From JADLHS01 sp964539515 (GTDB lineage: Bacteria; Verrucomicrobiota; Verrucomicrobiia; Limisphaerales; JADLHS01), in NCBI GenBank assembly GCA_964539515.1, contig CAZIJO010000004.1, positions 21,573 to 85,572 on the forward strand: DNA of 64,000 nucleotides, in the 5' to 3' direction. Within the stretch, counting starts at the first letter, position 1, and every line of letters starts with the position of its first letter. The notes under the pieces are model-generated. The model was not told the DNA's origin. It was given only the letters and a program-made list of their open reading frames with translations, and did not search any database. The position numbers and the translations under genes were made by a program. Of this stretch, positions 18,183 to 26,834 are shown in pieces.

Positions 18183-20860
18183 TCCACCCGGACCAACTTG
18201 CGTCGTTGCTTGACGACGCCCTCGACGCCGGATCGCGCGCCGCGCTGGAGACGGAGCTGGAAAACGACGCGCCATCGCTGCGGTTCGTGATCGAGCAACG
18301 GAGAATGGATCGCGCGCTTCGCTCGCTGCTCGGCAACCCGGCGCAACGGCAGCGGCTCAAGGAATCCATTCGGGCGGCGGTGGCCGGGTCATCCACCCAG
18401 GAACTCCGGGCGCAGGTGCTCGCCGACACCTCGGGCCACCCGGTTCAACCGCGCGGGGCGGCCTCGATGACGCCCGGTTGGTGGTCTCGCCTCCGCACCC
18501 AGCTTGGCGATTTCCTTCAGCCATTCCCATCACGCGGGCTCGCCTGGTCTGCCGGGGTTGCGGTCGTGCTGTTGCTCGCGGTTGGGCTGTTTTTCCACAT
18601 CCGGCCCGCCCCGATGGCCAGCGTGGTGATCGGCCAGTTTGCGGTGGTCGTCGGGCAGCCGACCATACAGCGCAGCGGGAAGCCCTCAACTCTCAACGCT
18701 CAACCCTCAACTACAATCTACTTAGGCGACCGTATCGAGACGGGCGATGCCGACAAGGCCGAACTTGTGTTCCATGACGGCACCACATTGCGCCTGGATT
18801 TCAATACGACATTGGAAATCCCAAATCCCAAATCCCAAATCCCAAATCCGATTTCGCCGCTGCTGCGCCCATCGGAAATCGACCTCCTGCGCGGCCAGGT
18901 GTGGACCAAAGTTCAAAAGTCAACCAACGCAGCGCAATACGCTATCCGTACGGCGGCCGCGACGGCGGTAGCACGCGGCACCGAGTTTGGGGTGAAGATT
19001 CAGAGAGCGGCGTCCACCAACTCTTCAGCCCCCACCACGGTGCTCACGGTCAAGGAGGGCGCGGTTGACTTCTCCAACGCCCTCGGCTCCGTGCAGGCCA
19101 CCGCCATGACAGAATCCATTGCGACACCCGATAGCGCGCCGAGCCAGCCGATTCTTCTCAAAACGATCAAGCAGTTCGACGTGGCTCCTTACAAGCGAGT
19201 AAACGTTGAAGCACAGGCGTCCGTTTTCGACTTGGACGATTTCATGTTCCGGATGGTGTATCCCCAAGGCTGGGCTGGAATCGATGTTCGCTCGATTCCG
19301 GACGAAAAGGACGCGGCCGTTCGCCAACTGCGAATCGTGCGGGTCTGGCCGGGGTCGCCCGCCGAGCAAGCCGGGCTCGCGGTCGGTGGCGTTATCAGCC
19401 AGGTAAATGGTCAGCCGGTGACGAAACTCCAGGAAATCCTTCGCCCCATATTCCAACGGCAAGGAGCGTCCGTAACTTTGAGCCTTTCACGAAACGGGCT
19501 CAGCGAGACCGCTTCGCTGGTAACGACCAATCATCCTTACGCCGTTCCGGTCAGTGAGATGGCGCCCGATTTGGCCAGCGACCTCGTTACCGCCACGTGG
19601 CCTTTGATTGAGGCGGGCTGCCAGGAGGTTATCAGCCGCAATCAATGGCGTGAACTGGAACAACAGTTTCGGAACCTGCTCGAACGCTATCCGAACGCGG
19701 CGGCGATCCACAACAATCTCGGCGTATGGTATGAAATGAACCAGGAAGTTGGCCAGGCCATCCAGCAGCTTCAGCAGGCCATTGCTGGCGAGCCCAACAA
19801 CCCACTTTACCACTACAATCTGAGCCGGGTGTTGGCGAGCCTCGGCAACTTCGAGCGCTGCGCCGAAGAGGCGGCAGCAGTTGTCAAACTCGTTCCGGAC
19901 TGGGTTCCGGGCATTGTCCAGATTGCGGAGGCGTATGCCTTCCTCGACTTCCCCGATGACGCACTTGCTGCCTTGGAACGCGGGTTGGAGGCGAATCCAT
20001 CCAGTGCGATTCTCTGGGGTACCAAGGCGTTCGTCCTTCTTGGCAATCAGAAGCCGGATGAAGCACTGGCGGCCGCGCTGAAGGCGGCTGAATTGGAGCC
20101 TTCGAATGCGAGGACGTTCATGACCTTGGGTCAAATTTACTGGGTGCGTGGACAGCCGCAAGAACGCGAGGCTGCTTCGCGCAAGGCGATCGAACTCGAT
20201 CCCGGATTTGCCGAAGCATACAACAGCATGGCGGTGGCCATAATAGCCCGGCTGGGCAATCGTCTGCCGGAAGATCCAACCGATGGGCTGCCGGAGGATT
20301 TCGCCATCGAGCGGTGGCGGGATCGCCCGGCAGAGGAACTCGCGATCATCGCCGAGGCGGAGCGCATGGGACGTAAGGCCATTGAACTAAATCCGCATCT
20401 CGTCACCGCCCATGTGAATCTCGGCAACATCCTCCTTCTGCGCGGAGCGGTCGTTGAAGCCGAGAAGGTTCTACGGAAGGCTATCGAGTTGGATCCAAAC
20501 GGACAGGCAGCGAACGCATATAATTCACTGGCTTACCGGTTTGCCGGGTGGGGCATCCGCCTGGACGAAGCCCTACAGTTTGCGCAGCACGCTGTCCAAC
20601 TGGCCCCGGAGGGCTGGGCATTTGATACCCTCGCCATAGTACATTTCCGGTGCGGCGAGTGGGACCAAGCCGAGGCGGCTTGGAAAAAGTGCATTGAGCT
20701 CGCCGGCCCACAGGGCGACCCGGGAGCCTGGTATCATCTGGGGAAGCTCCATGAGCGCAACAATACACCCGACGCTGCGATAACGGCCTACCAGGAGGCC
20801 CTTCGCTTGCGTCCCGATTACCCGGAAGCATCGCGGGCTTTGGAGAAGCTCCGACAATAA
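18179..20860 (+). CDS. Membrane FecR-PDZ-TPR protein, ECF sigma partner
   Basis: 893 aa, starting with the ATGA overlap. Order: cytoplasmic helical segment (1-119; no zinc-finger anti-sigma Cys/His motif), one transmembrane helix (about 120-141), FecR domain (about 149-275; LGDRIETGDADKAELVF then DGTTLRL and ATAVARGTEFGV), PDZ domain (about 357-441; PGSPAEQAGLAVGG), and many TPR repeats to the end. Known: FecR domains sense or relay surface signals to an ECF factor. Inferred: a one-protein sensor/anti-sigma with extracytoplasmic scaffold. The FecR domain contains two heptamer-repeat tracts translated in frame (18685-18712 and 18816-18850). The fusion is longer than usual FecR proteins (about 300 aa). 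Confidence 0.85.
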   Translation: MIHPDQLASLLDDALDAGSRAALETELENDAPSLRFVIEQRRMDRALRSLLGNPAQRQRLKESIRAAVAGSSTQELRAQVLADTSGHPVQPRGAASMTPGWWSRLRTQLGDFLQPFPSRGLAWSAGVAVVLLLAVGLFFHIRPAPMASVVIGQFAVVVGQPTIQRSGKPSTLNAQPSTTIYLGDRIETGDADKAELVFHDGTTLRLDFNTTLEIPNPKSQIPNPISPLLRPSEIDLLRGQVWTKVQKSTNAAQYAIRTAAATAVARGTEFGVKIQRAASTNSSAPTTVLTVKEGAVDFSNALGSVQATAMTESIATPDSAPSQPILLKTIKQFDVAPYKRVNVEAQASVFDLDDFMFRMVYPQGWAGIDVRSIPDEKDAAVRQLRIVRVWPGSPAEQAGLAVGGVISQVNGQPVTKLQEILRPIFQRQGASVTLSLSRNGLSETASLVTTNHPYAVPVSEMAPDLASDLVTATWPLIEAGCQEVISRNQWRELEQQFRNLLERYPNAAAIHNNLGVWYEMNQEVGQAIQQLQQAIAGEPNNPLYHYNLSRVLASLGNFERCAEEAAAVVKLVPDWVPGIVQIAEAYAFLDFPDDALAALERGLEANPSSAILWGTKAFVLLGNQKPDEALAAALKAAELEPSNARTFMTLGQIYWVRGQPQEREAASRKAIELDPGFAEAYNSMAVAIIARLGNRLPEDPTDGLPEDFAIERWRDRPAEELAIIAEAERMGRKAIELNPHLVTAHVNLGNILLLRGAVVEAEKVLRKAIELDPNGQAANAYNSLAYRFAGWGIRLDEALQFAQHAVQLAPEGWAFDTLAIVHFRCGEWDQAEAAWKKCIELAGPQGDPGAWYHLGKLHERNNTPDAAITAYQEALRLRPDYPEASRALEKLRQ
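18685..18712. repeat. Heptamer tandem repeat (CTCAACN x4) inside FecR coding sequence
   Basis: Four units of CTCAACN in tandem, translated in frame between the first FecR strand and LGDR. A degenerate relative occurs between genes at 30356-30379. Confidence 0.8.
18816..18850. repeat. Heptamer tandem repeat (AAATCCC x5) inside FecR coding sequence
   Basis: Four perfect AAATCCC units and one AAATCCG, translated as an Asn-Pro-Lys-Ser-Gln-Ile type tract in the FecR domain. Confidence 0.9.
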
Positions 20861-21362
20861 TCCTCGCACAGACGCAACCAAATGAGAGGCGACATCAGAA
20901 CGACCCCATCATGCTGCACCGAACGATCGGGAGCACTTCGGCATCGGCCGCTGGGCTCACGGCCATCGCGGCGGACTCTACGAGGCGGAGCGGACATTGA
21001 AGAGAACTACGGGACTGGCCCGTGAGAATCCACCCGCACCGAAGATTCGCGAACATCTGAAGAAACTCGGCGAGAAGAAAGGAACTCCGGCGAAATGACA
21101 ATCCTCGAAAACAATTCGCGCCTTGAAAACCAGGACCGACGGAAGGCAGGGTTCGGCACTCGGTGCGCACCGCCTGCTGCGTTTGACAGAACGCCGGGCA
21201 GAGGGCTGCCCGCCCGACAAAGCGCCGTTGGTTCCCAGTGCCGATGCGCGGTTGAAAAGACGTGGAGGCTGCCGATGTATCCTGTCGCCAAGTCTTGCCA
21301 GACTGAAAACCGGCGGCACGAAACTGGAACAATCGAATAAAAACCAAACAACAAAACGATCT
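20861..21362. other. Intergenic region with gene remnant and G+C-rich palindromes
   Basis: About 500 bp. Holds the remnant at 20886-21098 and a dyad GGGCAG...CTGCCC near 21198-21213. No intact gene is supported, although the frame of the next gene is open back to 21123. Confidence 0.45.
20886..21098 (+). pseudogene. Possible remnant of a helical-repeat/TPR gene 3' end
   Basis: An open frame without a start codon, ending at TGA 21096-21098. The last about 45 codons read like a helical C-terminus (LYEAERTLKRTTGLAREN, then PAPKIREHLKKLGEKKG). Strong amphipathic, Lys/Glu-rich composition suggests real coding ancestry, unlike the surrounding intergenic DNA. I infer a truncated copy of a TPR-type protein; the parent is not in this window. 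Confidence 0.4.
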
Positions 21363-22532
21363 ATGAACACATCTAAACTATCGCCATTCAAACCCGCGGC
21401 AGCGGGCCTGGCCGCTTTGGTTGCCGCATCCATTGTCGCTCAAGGCCAGATCGTTCAGGAGATTCTCGACCTCGGCCCCGGCACGTCGGCATCCGATGCT
21501 TGTGTCAACCCCTTCCCGAACGACCCGTGGCCGGCGGGGTTGTTTGTCGCCGCCTACACCCCTGCACTGGGCTACGGAGTTCTGTCCGCGGACCTCACTC
21601 AGAACCCGTCCGCGTTTGGTGGGATCGTGGATGCGTCCGCGATGCGAAACGTAAAGCTGGTCAGCACGACCGGCGCTCTTTTCGAGGTCGGAGAATCCAT
21701 GCCAGATGGCAACACCGCCTGGCACGTGCGGCGCAGCTCGGACCAAGGAACCACGTGGCAGTCGCTTGGCCCTGATTGGAGATTGGCCGCGGGCAAGAGC
21801 GCCAGCGCAAGAGGCGTTACGGTGGATGCATCCGGCCGGGTTTACACCTGCGGTAGAGCAGCCGACTCGAAGGGAAATTTCCACCCAATCGTGCGTCGCA
21901 GCTTGGACAACGGTGCAACCTGGACCACCGTCCTGGATGCCAGTCGAGGTGCGAACTTCGACACGGTTGCGGATATCGAGTTCGTACCGGCTATAGGGAC
22001 CAAGCTCGGAGGAGTCTTTGCGGTCGGTCGGGTCGGGAACAACTGGACCGTTTGGCGCAGCCGAGACGGGGGCGACACTTGGTCGGTGGTGCATTCCTGG
22101 GTTCCGTCAAAGGGAATCGCGGAAGCCACGGCCATCGCTAGTGATAACAAAGGTAGTATCTACGTCGGCGGCATGGGCAACCGGGTCAACTACCCGCGCA
22201 ACTGGTACGTCTGGGTGAGTGTGGACAACGGGGCCACATGGCAGGACCTCGGATGCCCCCTCTTATCAGGCACAGATTGTATCCTCGAAGATTTGGAGAT
22301 CGATGAAACAGGCAGCCAACTATGGGCCGTCGGTTCACAAGGACAGTTCAACTGGCGGATGCAGCGATGGAATGTCGCCGGCTGGACCGCACCGCTTTAC
22401 CCGTACGCCGGCTCGTGGTCGCGCGCACGCGGCGTTGCGGTGGATGGCGCTACAGGGGTCTTTTACGCCACGGGTTCCGTCAACGATGCCGCCGGTCAAT
22501 CGCATGGGACCGTGCTCGAAATTGCGAATTGA
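21363..22532 (+). CDS. Secreted BNR/Asp-box beta-propeller protein
   Basis: 389 aa with a signal peptide (to about residue 27, VAASIVAQGQ). The rest is a propeller with repeated Asp-box motifs: SSDQGTTW, SLDNGATW, SRDGGDTW and SVDNGATW. Known: Asp-boxes stabilise sialidase-type and Vps10-like propellers; without the catalytic Arg triad they do not prove sialidase activity, and I cannot assign a catalytic set. Start placed at 21363, directly before the signal peptide; the frame is open 80 codons upstream through repeat-like DNA. The next gene, 40 nt downstream on the same strand, also encodes a secreted propeller, so the two are probably co-expressed. Confidence 0.75.
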   Translation: MNTSKLSPFKPAAAGLAALVAASIVAQGQIVQEILDLGPGTSASDACVNPFPNDPWPAGLFVAAYTPALGYGVLSADLTQNPSAFGGIVDASAMRNVKLVSTTGALFEVGESMPDGNTAWHVRRSSDQGTTWQSLGPDWRLAAGKSASARGVTVDASGRVYTCGRAADSKGNFHPIVRRSLDNGATWTTVLDASRGANFDTVADIEFVPAIGTKLGGVFAVGRVGNNWTVWRSRDGGDTWSVVHSWVPSKGIAEATAIASDNKGSIYVGGMGNRVNYPRNWYVWVSVDNGATWQDLGCPLLSGTDCILEDLEIDETGSQLWAVGSQGQFNWRMQRWNVAGWTAPLYPYAGSWSRARGVAVDGATGVFYATGSVNDAAGQSHGTVLEIAN

Positions 22533-22572
22533 AACCAGCCTTTTTGAAAGTTCAACCGAAAACACCTCATTT

Positions 22573-24081
22573 ATGAGTCAGACGCGTTGCACCCGCGCTC
22601 CGTTGAGTTGCCAACTGGCCGCGATCGTTGTTCTGCTGGCCTTCTGCGCTGTAAGCAGGGCCGAGAATCCTTACGTGCTTTGGGCGAGCAGCAAGCCCGG
22701 AATGGGAGGCCGGGCCGCGCTGGGAGCTTCCGGTGAACTCACCATTCTCACCGATCCGTGGGCAGGCACGGCCGCCGCGCTGGTCCGTTTCGACTCGCAA
22801 GGCCACCCCATCCGCACGAACAAACTGGAGGGCGTCGTCCCTTACCAGGTGTCGTTCACTTTCGATAGTGCTGATAATCTTTACCTGACTGGGAGAATCG
22901 AAACGAACGGCCTTTTCAACGTCACTCAAGTGAACGGATTCTTCGTGGCTAAATTCGGACCCACGAACCAGTTGCTCTGGGTGCGTAGTCAGGACCTGAA
23001 CGATACACCGAACCATGACACGCGAGGCGATGCCATAGCCGTTGATGGTCAAGGAAACGTGATTGTCGGCGGTTACGCCGACGGCCCCGTAAGTTTTGAA
23101 AATCAAAGCTTCGCTGCCGGGCAAGGCCCAGTCGTCCTGAAATTTGATCGCGACGGACAGCTCCTTTGGGCGAAACGGGTCGAATGTACGTTTTCGGGTC
23201 CGTGGCCAGGCGGCGGGGTGGGCGACGTATTCGTGGATTCCTCCGGTTACGTTGTCTTCAACGGGTTCTTACGTGAGGGAACAGCGGATTTTTGGGGAAC
23301 GAATCTGTTCCCAGGTTCAAGCGGGCATTCCTTCGGCGGCGACTTTTTTATTGCGCGGCTCAACCCTAGTGGCGATCTCCAATGGGCTGGGCTTGGATAC
23401 GGAGGCCCTTTGGCGGGGGACAACTCGGGCGACATTTACGCCGCGTGGACTTGGGGCGTAGATGGCCTCTCCGGGCTTGCGAAGTTCAACCCCGCTGGCA
23501 ATTTGCTTTGGTCCGTGTCCTTCACCAACGCATACGTCAATGGCCTTGACCTTGATGCGAATGGCGATCCGGTATTCGGAGGAGAGCTTGACGGCACAGC
23601 TACCTTCGGCGGAACCACCCTGAGGACCAAGACCGCTGGGTGGACTGACTTTTTCGTGGCCAAAGCGGATGGTCAAGGCAACATCCAATGGGCCATCTCG
23701 GGTGGCGGCTCATACAACGATCCGGGCGGAGGCATTGTCTGCGATGCAACGGGGAACATCTACTTGATAGGAGGCGTTTACGAAAGTGTGGCTACTTTCG
23801 GAGGCTGGTCAATCGTTCCCGTCCTCCAAGGAGGTGTGCTCTGGACGAGTTTTGTCGCGAAAATCGCGCAAAAGCCGCCATTGCAACTGGTGCGCTCGGC
23901 TCAGAACGTCACACTCTCCTGGCCGGTCGGCGCAACGAACTACCTCCTTGAAGCCACGACCTCGCTCCCGGCGGTTTCTTGGACCATGGTCACGAACACC
24001 CCCACCGTCACCGCGACGAACCGCAGCGTGAAACTGCCGCTTACCGGCCCCGCCCAATTCTTCCGCCTGCGCCAGCCGTGA
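22573..24081 (+). CDS. Secreted SBBP-like beta-propeller protein with FFRLR C-terminal module
   Basis: 502 aa. Signal peptide (to about residue 31). The main body consists of repeats of the type DGQGNVIVGGYADG / ATGNIYLIGGVYES followed by FVAKF or FFIARL, the SBBP (beta-propeller) pattern. The last about 70 residues form a separate module (LSWPVGATNYLLEAT ... FFRLRQP) also seen, in diverged form, at the end of the 48528 protein. Known: such tail modules are common in verrucomicrobial secreted proteins; a sorting role is only a guess. Its final 31 bp are repeated at 24366-24396 after an inserted palindromic element. Function unknown. Confidence 0.75.
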   Translation: MSQTRCTRAPLSCQLAAIVVLLAFCAVSRAENPYVLWASSKPGMGGRAALGASGELTILTDPWAGTAAALVRFDSQGHPIRTNKLEGVVPYQVSFTFDSADNLYLTGRIETNGLFNVTQVNGFFVAKFGPTNQLLWVRSQDLNDTPNHDTRGDAIAVDGQGNVIVGGYADGPVSFENQSFAAGQGPVVLKFDRDGQLLWAKRVECTFSGPWPGGGVGDVFVDSSGYVVFNGFLREGTADFWGTNLFPGSSGHSFGGDFFIARLNPSGDLQWAGLGYGGPLAGDNSGDIYAAWTWGVDGLSGLAKFNPAGNLLWSVSFTNAYVNGLDLDANGDPVFGGELDGTATFGGTTLRTKTAGWTDFFVAKADGQGNIQWAISGGGSYNDPGGGIVCDATGNIYLIGGVYESVATFGGWSIVPVLQGGVLWTSFVAKIAQKPPLQLVRSAQNVTLSWPVGATNYLLEATTSLPAVSWTMVTNTPTVTATNRSVKLPLTGPAQFFRLRQP

Positions 24082-24093
24082 GCCGAGCTGGAG

Positions 24094-24323
24094 AACGCCA
24101 ACGGCGTTCCAGCTTCCAGCCCAAGGTTGTCCCGAACATTTTCGGGGCTACCCTGGGTCAACGGGCACCAGAATTCTTCAACCCTGACAGGGTTGAACCG
24201 CCGGTCCCCAAGGCCAGGCCGATGCAACCCCCTCAGGGTTGCTGGGTCTTTTGTTGATCGCCACCCAGGGTAGCTCGTAGACGCAAGCAACCCTGGGCTA
24301 CAAGCCGAAACGCCGTTGGCGTT
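24094..24323. repeat. Nested-palindrome element with 36-nt terminal inverted repeats
   Basis: Outer arms 24094-24129 and 24288-24323 are complementary at 31 of 36 positions. Inside them 24147-24158 pairs perfectly with 24263-24274 (12 nt). Within that lie two hairpins: 24177-24185 with 24189-24197 (9 bp) and 24224-24230 with 24236-24242 (7 bp). No ORF of its own. It could be a MITE-like element or encode a branched RNA. Confidence 0.8.
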
Positions 24324-24365
24324 CAGTTCCCAGGACACAGCGTTCACCCTGCGGGACCGAACCGC

Positions 24366-24396
24366 CGCCCAATTCTTCCGCCTCCGCCAGCCTTGA
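24366..24396 (+). repeat. Duplicate of the 3' tail of the propeller gene
   Basis: 31 bp identical at 29 positions to 24051-24081, including the stop codon. It lies just beyond the palindromic element. Confidence 0.8.
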
Positions 24397-24675
24397 TGCG
24401 GTAACGCCGGTTTTCCAACCGGGGATTTTGATCTGCTGATCACGCCGACAGGAATGGCGGGGCAACGTGACGCGCGTGCTCCTGGCGACGGCGAAACGCC
24501 TTGGCCATTCGGAAGCGGGACAGGTCTCGCTCCCCGAAGGTACTGTTCTTCCGGCAGCGGGGCGGTGGATGCAGTACCATTTGATGCACACCAAGCTCTG
24601 AAACAAGCGAAGGGAAACCGGAGATCGGCTTATCCGCACTGGCATTTTGAGCGGGTTCGAGTTTAGTCTGGGCGC

Positions 24676-26070
24676 ATGTTCAAATTTGTGATTGTGGTTG
24701 CCTGCGGATTGTTCCTGGTCAATCCCCGCACAACCGCGGCGGATTCTTCGGCGCCGGCCAGCGCCTCGACGGCTTCGTTGCGGATCGCCACCTTCGATGT
24801 GGATGCCACCCCGCCCATCGGCTCGCTGCTGGCCTATGATCCCGTCACCAACCGCTGGGATCTCGGGCTGCGGGCGCGCGGCATCGTTTTGCTGGGCGCA
24901 GGCGAACCCATTGTCCTTTGTGCCGTGGACTGGATTGGCATCGCCAATGGCGGACATGACGCGTTTCGGGAAGGACTCGCGCGGGCAGCGGGCACCTCCC
25001 CCCAACGGGTGGCGGTTCACAGTCTGCATCAACACGACGCGCCCGATTGCGATTTCTCCGCCGAACAACTCCTCAAGGATGCGAGTCTTGATCCCCGGCA
25101 ATATGACAGCCGTTTTCAACGGCAGATAATTGCGGATTTGGAAACCGCCATCCGCGAAGCCTTGCCCCGCGCGCAACCGGTCACGCACCTTGGCTTGGGC
25201 ACCGCCAAGGTCGAGAAAGTCGCCTCCAACCGGCGCATCCTGGGACCGGACGGCAAGGTCCGGGACACACGCTGGACGGCCACCAAGGATCCGAAGGTTC
25301 GCGCCGAGCCGGAAGGGGTCATTGATCCCGATGTCTCGTTGGTGAGCTTCTGGAATGGCGACCGGCCGTTGGCGGTGCTGAGTTACTACGCCACCCATCC
25401 GCAGAGTTATTATCGCACCGGAATTCCGAATCCAGACTTTCCCGGAATCGCGCGCTTCTTTCGGCAACTGGCGGTGCCGGAAGCCCTGCATGTGCATTTT
25501 GATGGCGCGGGTGGCAACATTGGCGCCGGGAAATACAACGACGGTTCGCCCACGAACCGCGTCGTGCTGGCGGAACGGATGGCCGACGGGATGCGGCGCG
25601 CTTGGGAGAACACCCGACGGCAACCCATCGCGGCTCGCGATGTGACCTGGAGCGTGGCGCCCGTGGCGTTGCCACCGGCAAAGCATCTCTCGCGGGAAAA
25701 GCTGGAAGCCCAGTTGGCAGCCCGGGATCCCAAGTTCGTGGCCGAGGGCAACGCCGCGCGGCTGGCCTGGTTGCGGCGTTGCCAGGCGGGTCACAAGATT
25801 GAGATCAGCTGCCTGACTCTGGGCCCGGCGCGAATTCTTCATCTGCCGGGTGAAAGCTTTGTGGAATATCAACTGGCCGCGAAGGCATTGCGGCCGGAAT
25901 CGTTCGTGGCTGTCGCGGCGTATGGCGATTACGCGCCGTGGTACATCGGGACGGCCATTGCGTACGAACAGGGCGGCTACGAGACCAGTCCGTCCGCCTC
26001 CAATGTGGCCCCGGAAGTCGAGGGAGTGCTGATGACCGCCATGCGGAAGCTGCTGCAGTCCGCACCTTGA
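24676..26070 (+). CDS. Secreted neutral/alkaline ceramidase-like protein
   Basis: 464 aa, signal peptide to about residue 22. The sequence follows the N-terminal domain of neutral/alkaline non-lysosomal ceramidases: an early ATFDVDATPPIG start, zinc-type histidines in SLHQHDAPD, a THPQSYY block, and FDGAGGNIGAGKYND in the middle. It is shorter than true ceramidases (about 650 aa) and lacks their C-terminal domain. Known: many verrucomicrobial and planctomycete relatives exist with unproven substrates; amide-bond hydrolysis is likely. A 41-nt segment (25666-25706) recurs at 26749-26789. No operon partner other than the Uma2 gene 71 nt downstream, which is probably unrelated. Confidence 0.78.
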   Translation: MFKFVIVVACGLFLVNPRTTAADSSAPASASTASLRIATFDVDATPPIGSLLAYDPVTNRWDLGLRARGIVLLGAGEPIVLCAVDWIGIANGGHDAFREGLARAAGTSPQRVAVHSLHQHDAPDCDFSAEQLLKDASLDPRQYDSRFQRQIIADLETAIREALPRAQPVTHLGLGTAKVEKVASNRRILGPDGKVRDTRWTATKDPKVRAEPEGVIDPDVSLVSFWNGDRPLAVLSYYATHPQSYYRTGIPNPDFPGIARFFRQLAVPEALHVHFDGAGGNIGAGKYNDGSPTNRVVLAERMADGMRRAWENTRRQPIAARDVTWSVAPVALPPAKHLSREKLEAQLAARDPKFVAEGNAARLAWLRRCQAGHKIEISCLTLGPARILHLPGESFVEYQLAAKALRPESFVAVAAYGDYAPWYIGTAIAYEQGGYETSPSASNVAPEVEGVLMTAMRKLLQSAP

Positions 26071-26141
26071 AGGCGTGTCAGCCGGCGGCCCGGGTGAAAT
26101 CTTTCTTTGGCGTCCCGCCCTTCCTTTGTTAGATTTAAGCC

Positions 26142-26696
26142 ATGGCAGCCGTGCTGGAAAAACAGGCCAAACGTTGGACTTACGAGGAATACTACTGCCT
26201 CGACGACGACCAGCGCCATGAAATCATTGACGGTAACCTGCTTATGGCACCCTCCCCGGACATGTGGCATCAAAGTTGGCTTGGCGATCTCTACACGGTG
26301 ATACGCAATCAGGTTCAGCGACACAAGCTCGGCAAGGTGTTTGTTGCGCCGTTTGATGTCGTCTTGGATTCCGAAAACACCGTCCAGCCCGATTTGATTT
26401 TCGTGGCCACTGCCAACCTCGGCATTATCCAACCGCGCGCCATTTTCGGCACGCCCGACTTGCTGATCGAACTCATCTCCCCCTCCAGCGTGCGCCGCGA
26501 CCGTTACGACAAGAAGGACCTCTACGCCCGATTCGGGGTGAAGGAATACTGGATTGGTGATCCGGCGAACAAGTCCCTCGAAATCCTCACGCTCAAGGAT
26601 GGCCGTTACGAACTGCATTGTGCCGCGGAGATCAAAGGCAAACTCACCTCGCTGGTGTTGGCGGGACTGGAGTTTGATTTGACGGAGATTCAATAG
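26142..26696 (+). CDS. Uma2 family (DUF820) putative endonuclease
   Basis: 184 aa, no signal peptide. Typical Uma2 features: WTYEEYYCLDDDQRHEIIDGNLLMAPSP split as start block, an acidic PD(L)-x-E type core (QPDLIFV then LLIELISPSS) and DKKDLYARFGVKEYWIGDP. Known: Uma2/DUF820 proteins have a restriction-endonuclease-like PD-(D/E)XK fold, are hugely abundant in cyanobacteria and also in Verrucomicrobia, and have no established biological role. It sits between the ceramidase-like gene and a fragment of that same gene, which suggests insertion. Confidence 0.88.
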   Translation: MAAVLEKQAKRWTYEEYYCLDDDQRHEIIDGNLLMAPSPDMWHQSWLGDLYTVIRNQVQRHKLGKVFVAPFDVVLDSENTVQPDLIFVATANLGIIQPRAIFGTPDLLIELISPSSVRRDRYDKKDLYARFGVKEYWIGDPANKSLEILTLKDGRYELHCAAEIKGKLTSLVLAGLEFDLTEIQ

Positions 26697-26748
26697 TCGT
26701 CGCCGCGAGATCCTTGGGGCCGCCGATTTGCGGAGCGGCGAACCCACC

Positions 26749-26789
26749 GTGTTGCCGCCCGCGACGCATCTCTCACGAGAAAAGTTGGA
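26749..26789 (+). repeat. Fragment resembling the ceramidase-like gene
   Basis: 41 bp that match 25666-25706 at 33 positions, both translating to LPPA-x-HLSREKL. The flanking DNA does not continue the match for long. Likely a decayed duplicate. Confidence 0.55.
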
Positions 26790-26834
26790 TGTCCGAAAGG
26801 CGGGTAGCCGCGCCCTACTGTTCTCCATCAACCC

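Larger units (their letters stand above)
24082..24675. other. Intergenic region: palindromic element and duplicated gene tail
   Basis: About 590 bp. It contains the element 24094-24323, the tail duplicate 24366-24396, and an open stretch 24440-24601 ending in TGA whose translation (ending WMQYHLMHTKL) might be a decayed gene end but which I cannot assign. A 524-codon antisense frame through this region and the next gene is a shadow. Confidence 0.45.

Noticed and set aside
24440..24601. Open stretch ending WMQYHLMHTKL, possible decayed gene
   Set aside because: Protein-like, but too short and unmatched by anything I know; mentioned only in the intergenic entry.
24298..25872. Antisense open frame (524 codons) over the ceramidase-like gene and upstream repeat
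   Set aside because: Composition typical of reverse-strand shadow; it runs through the palindromic element and has no recognisable domain.
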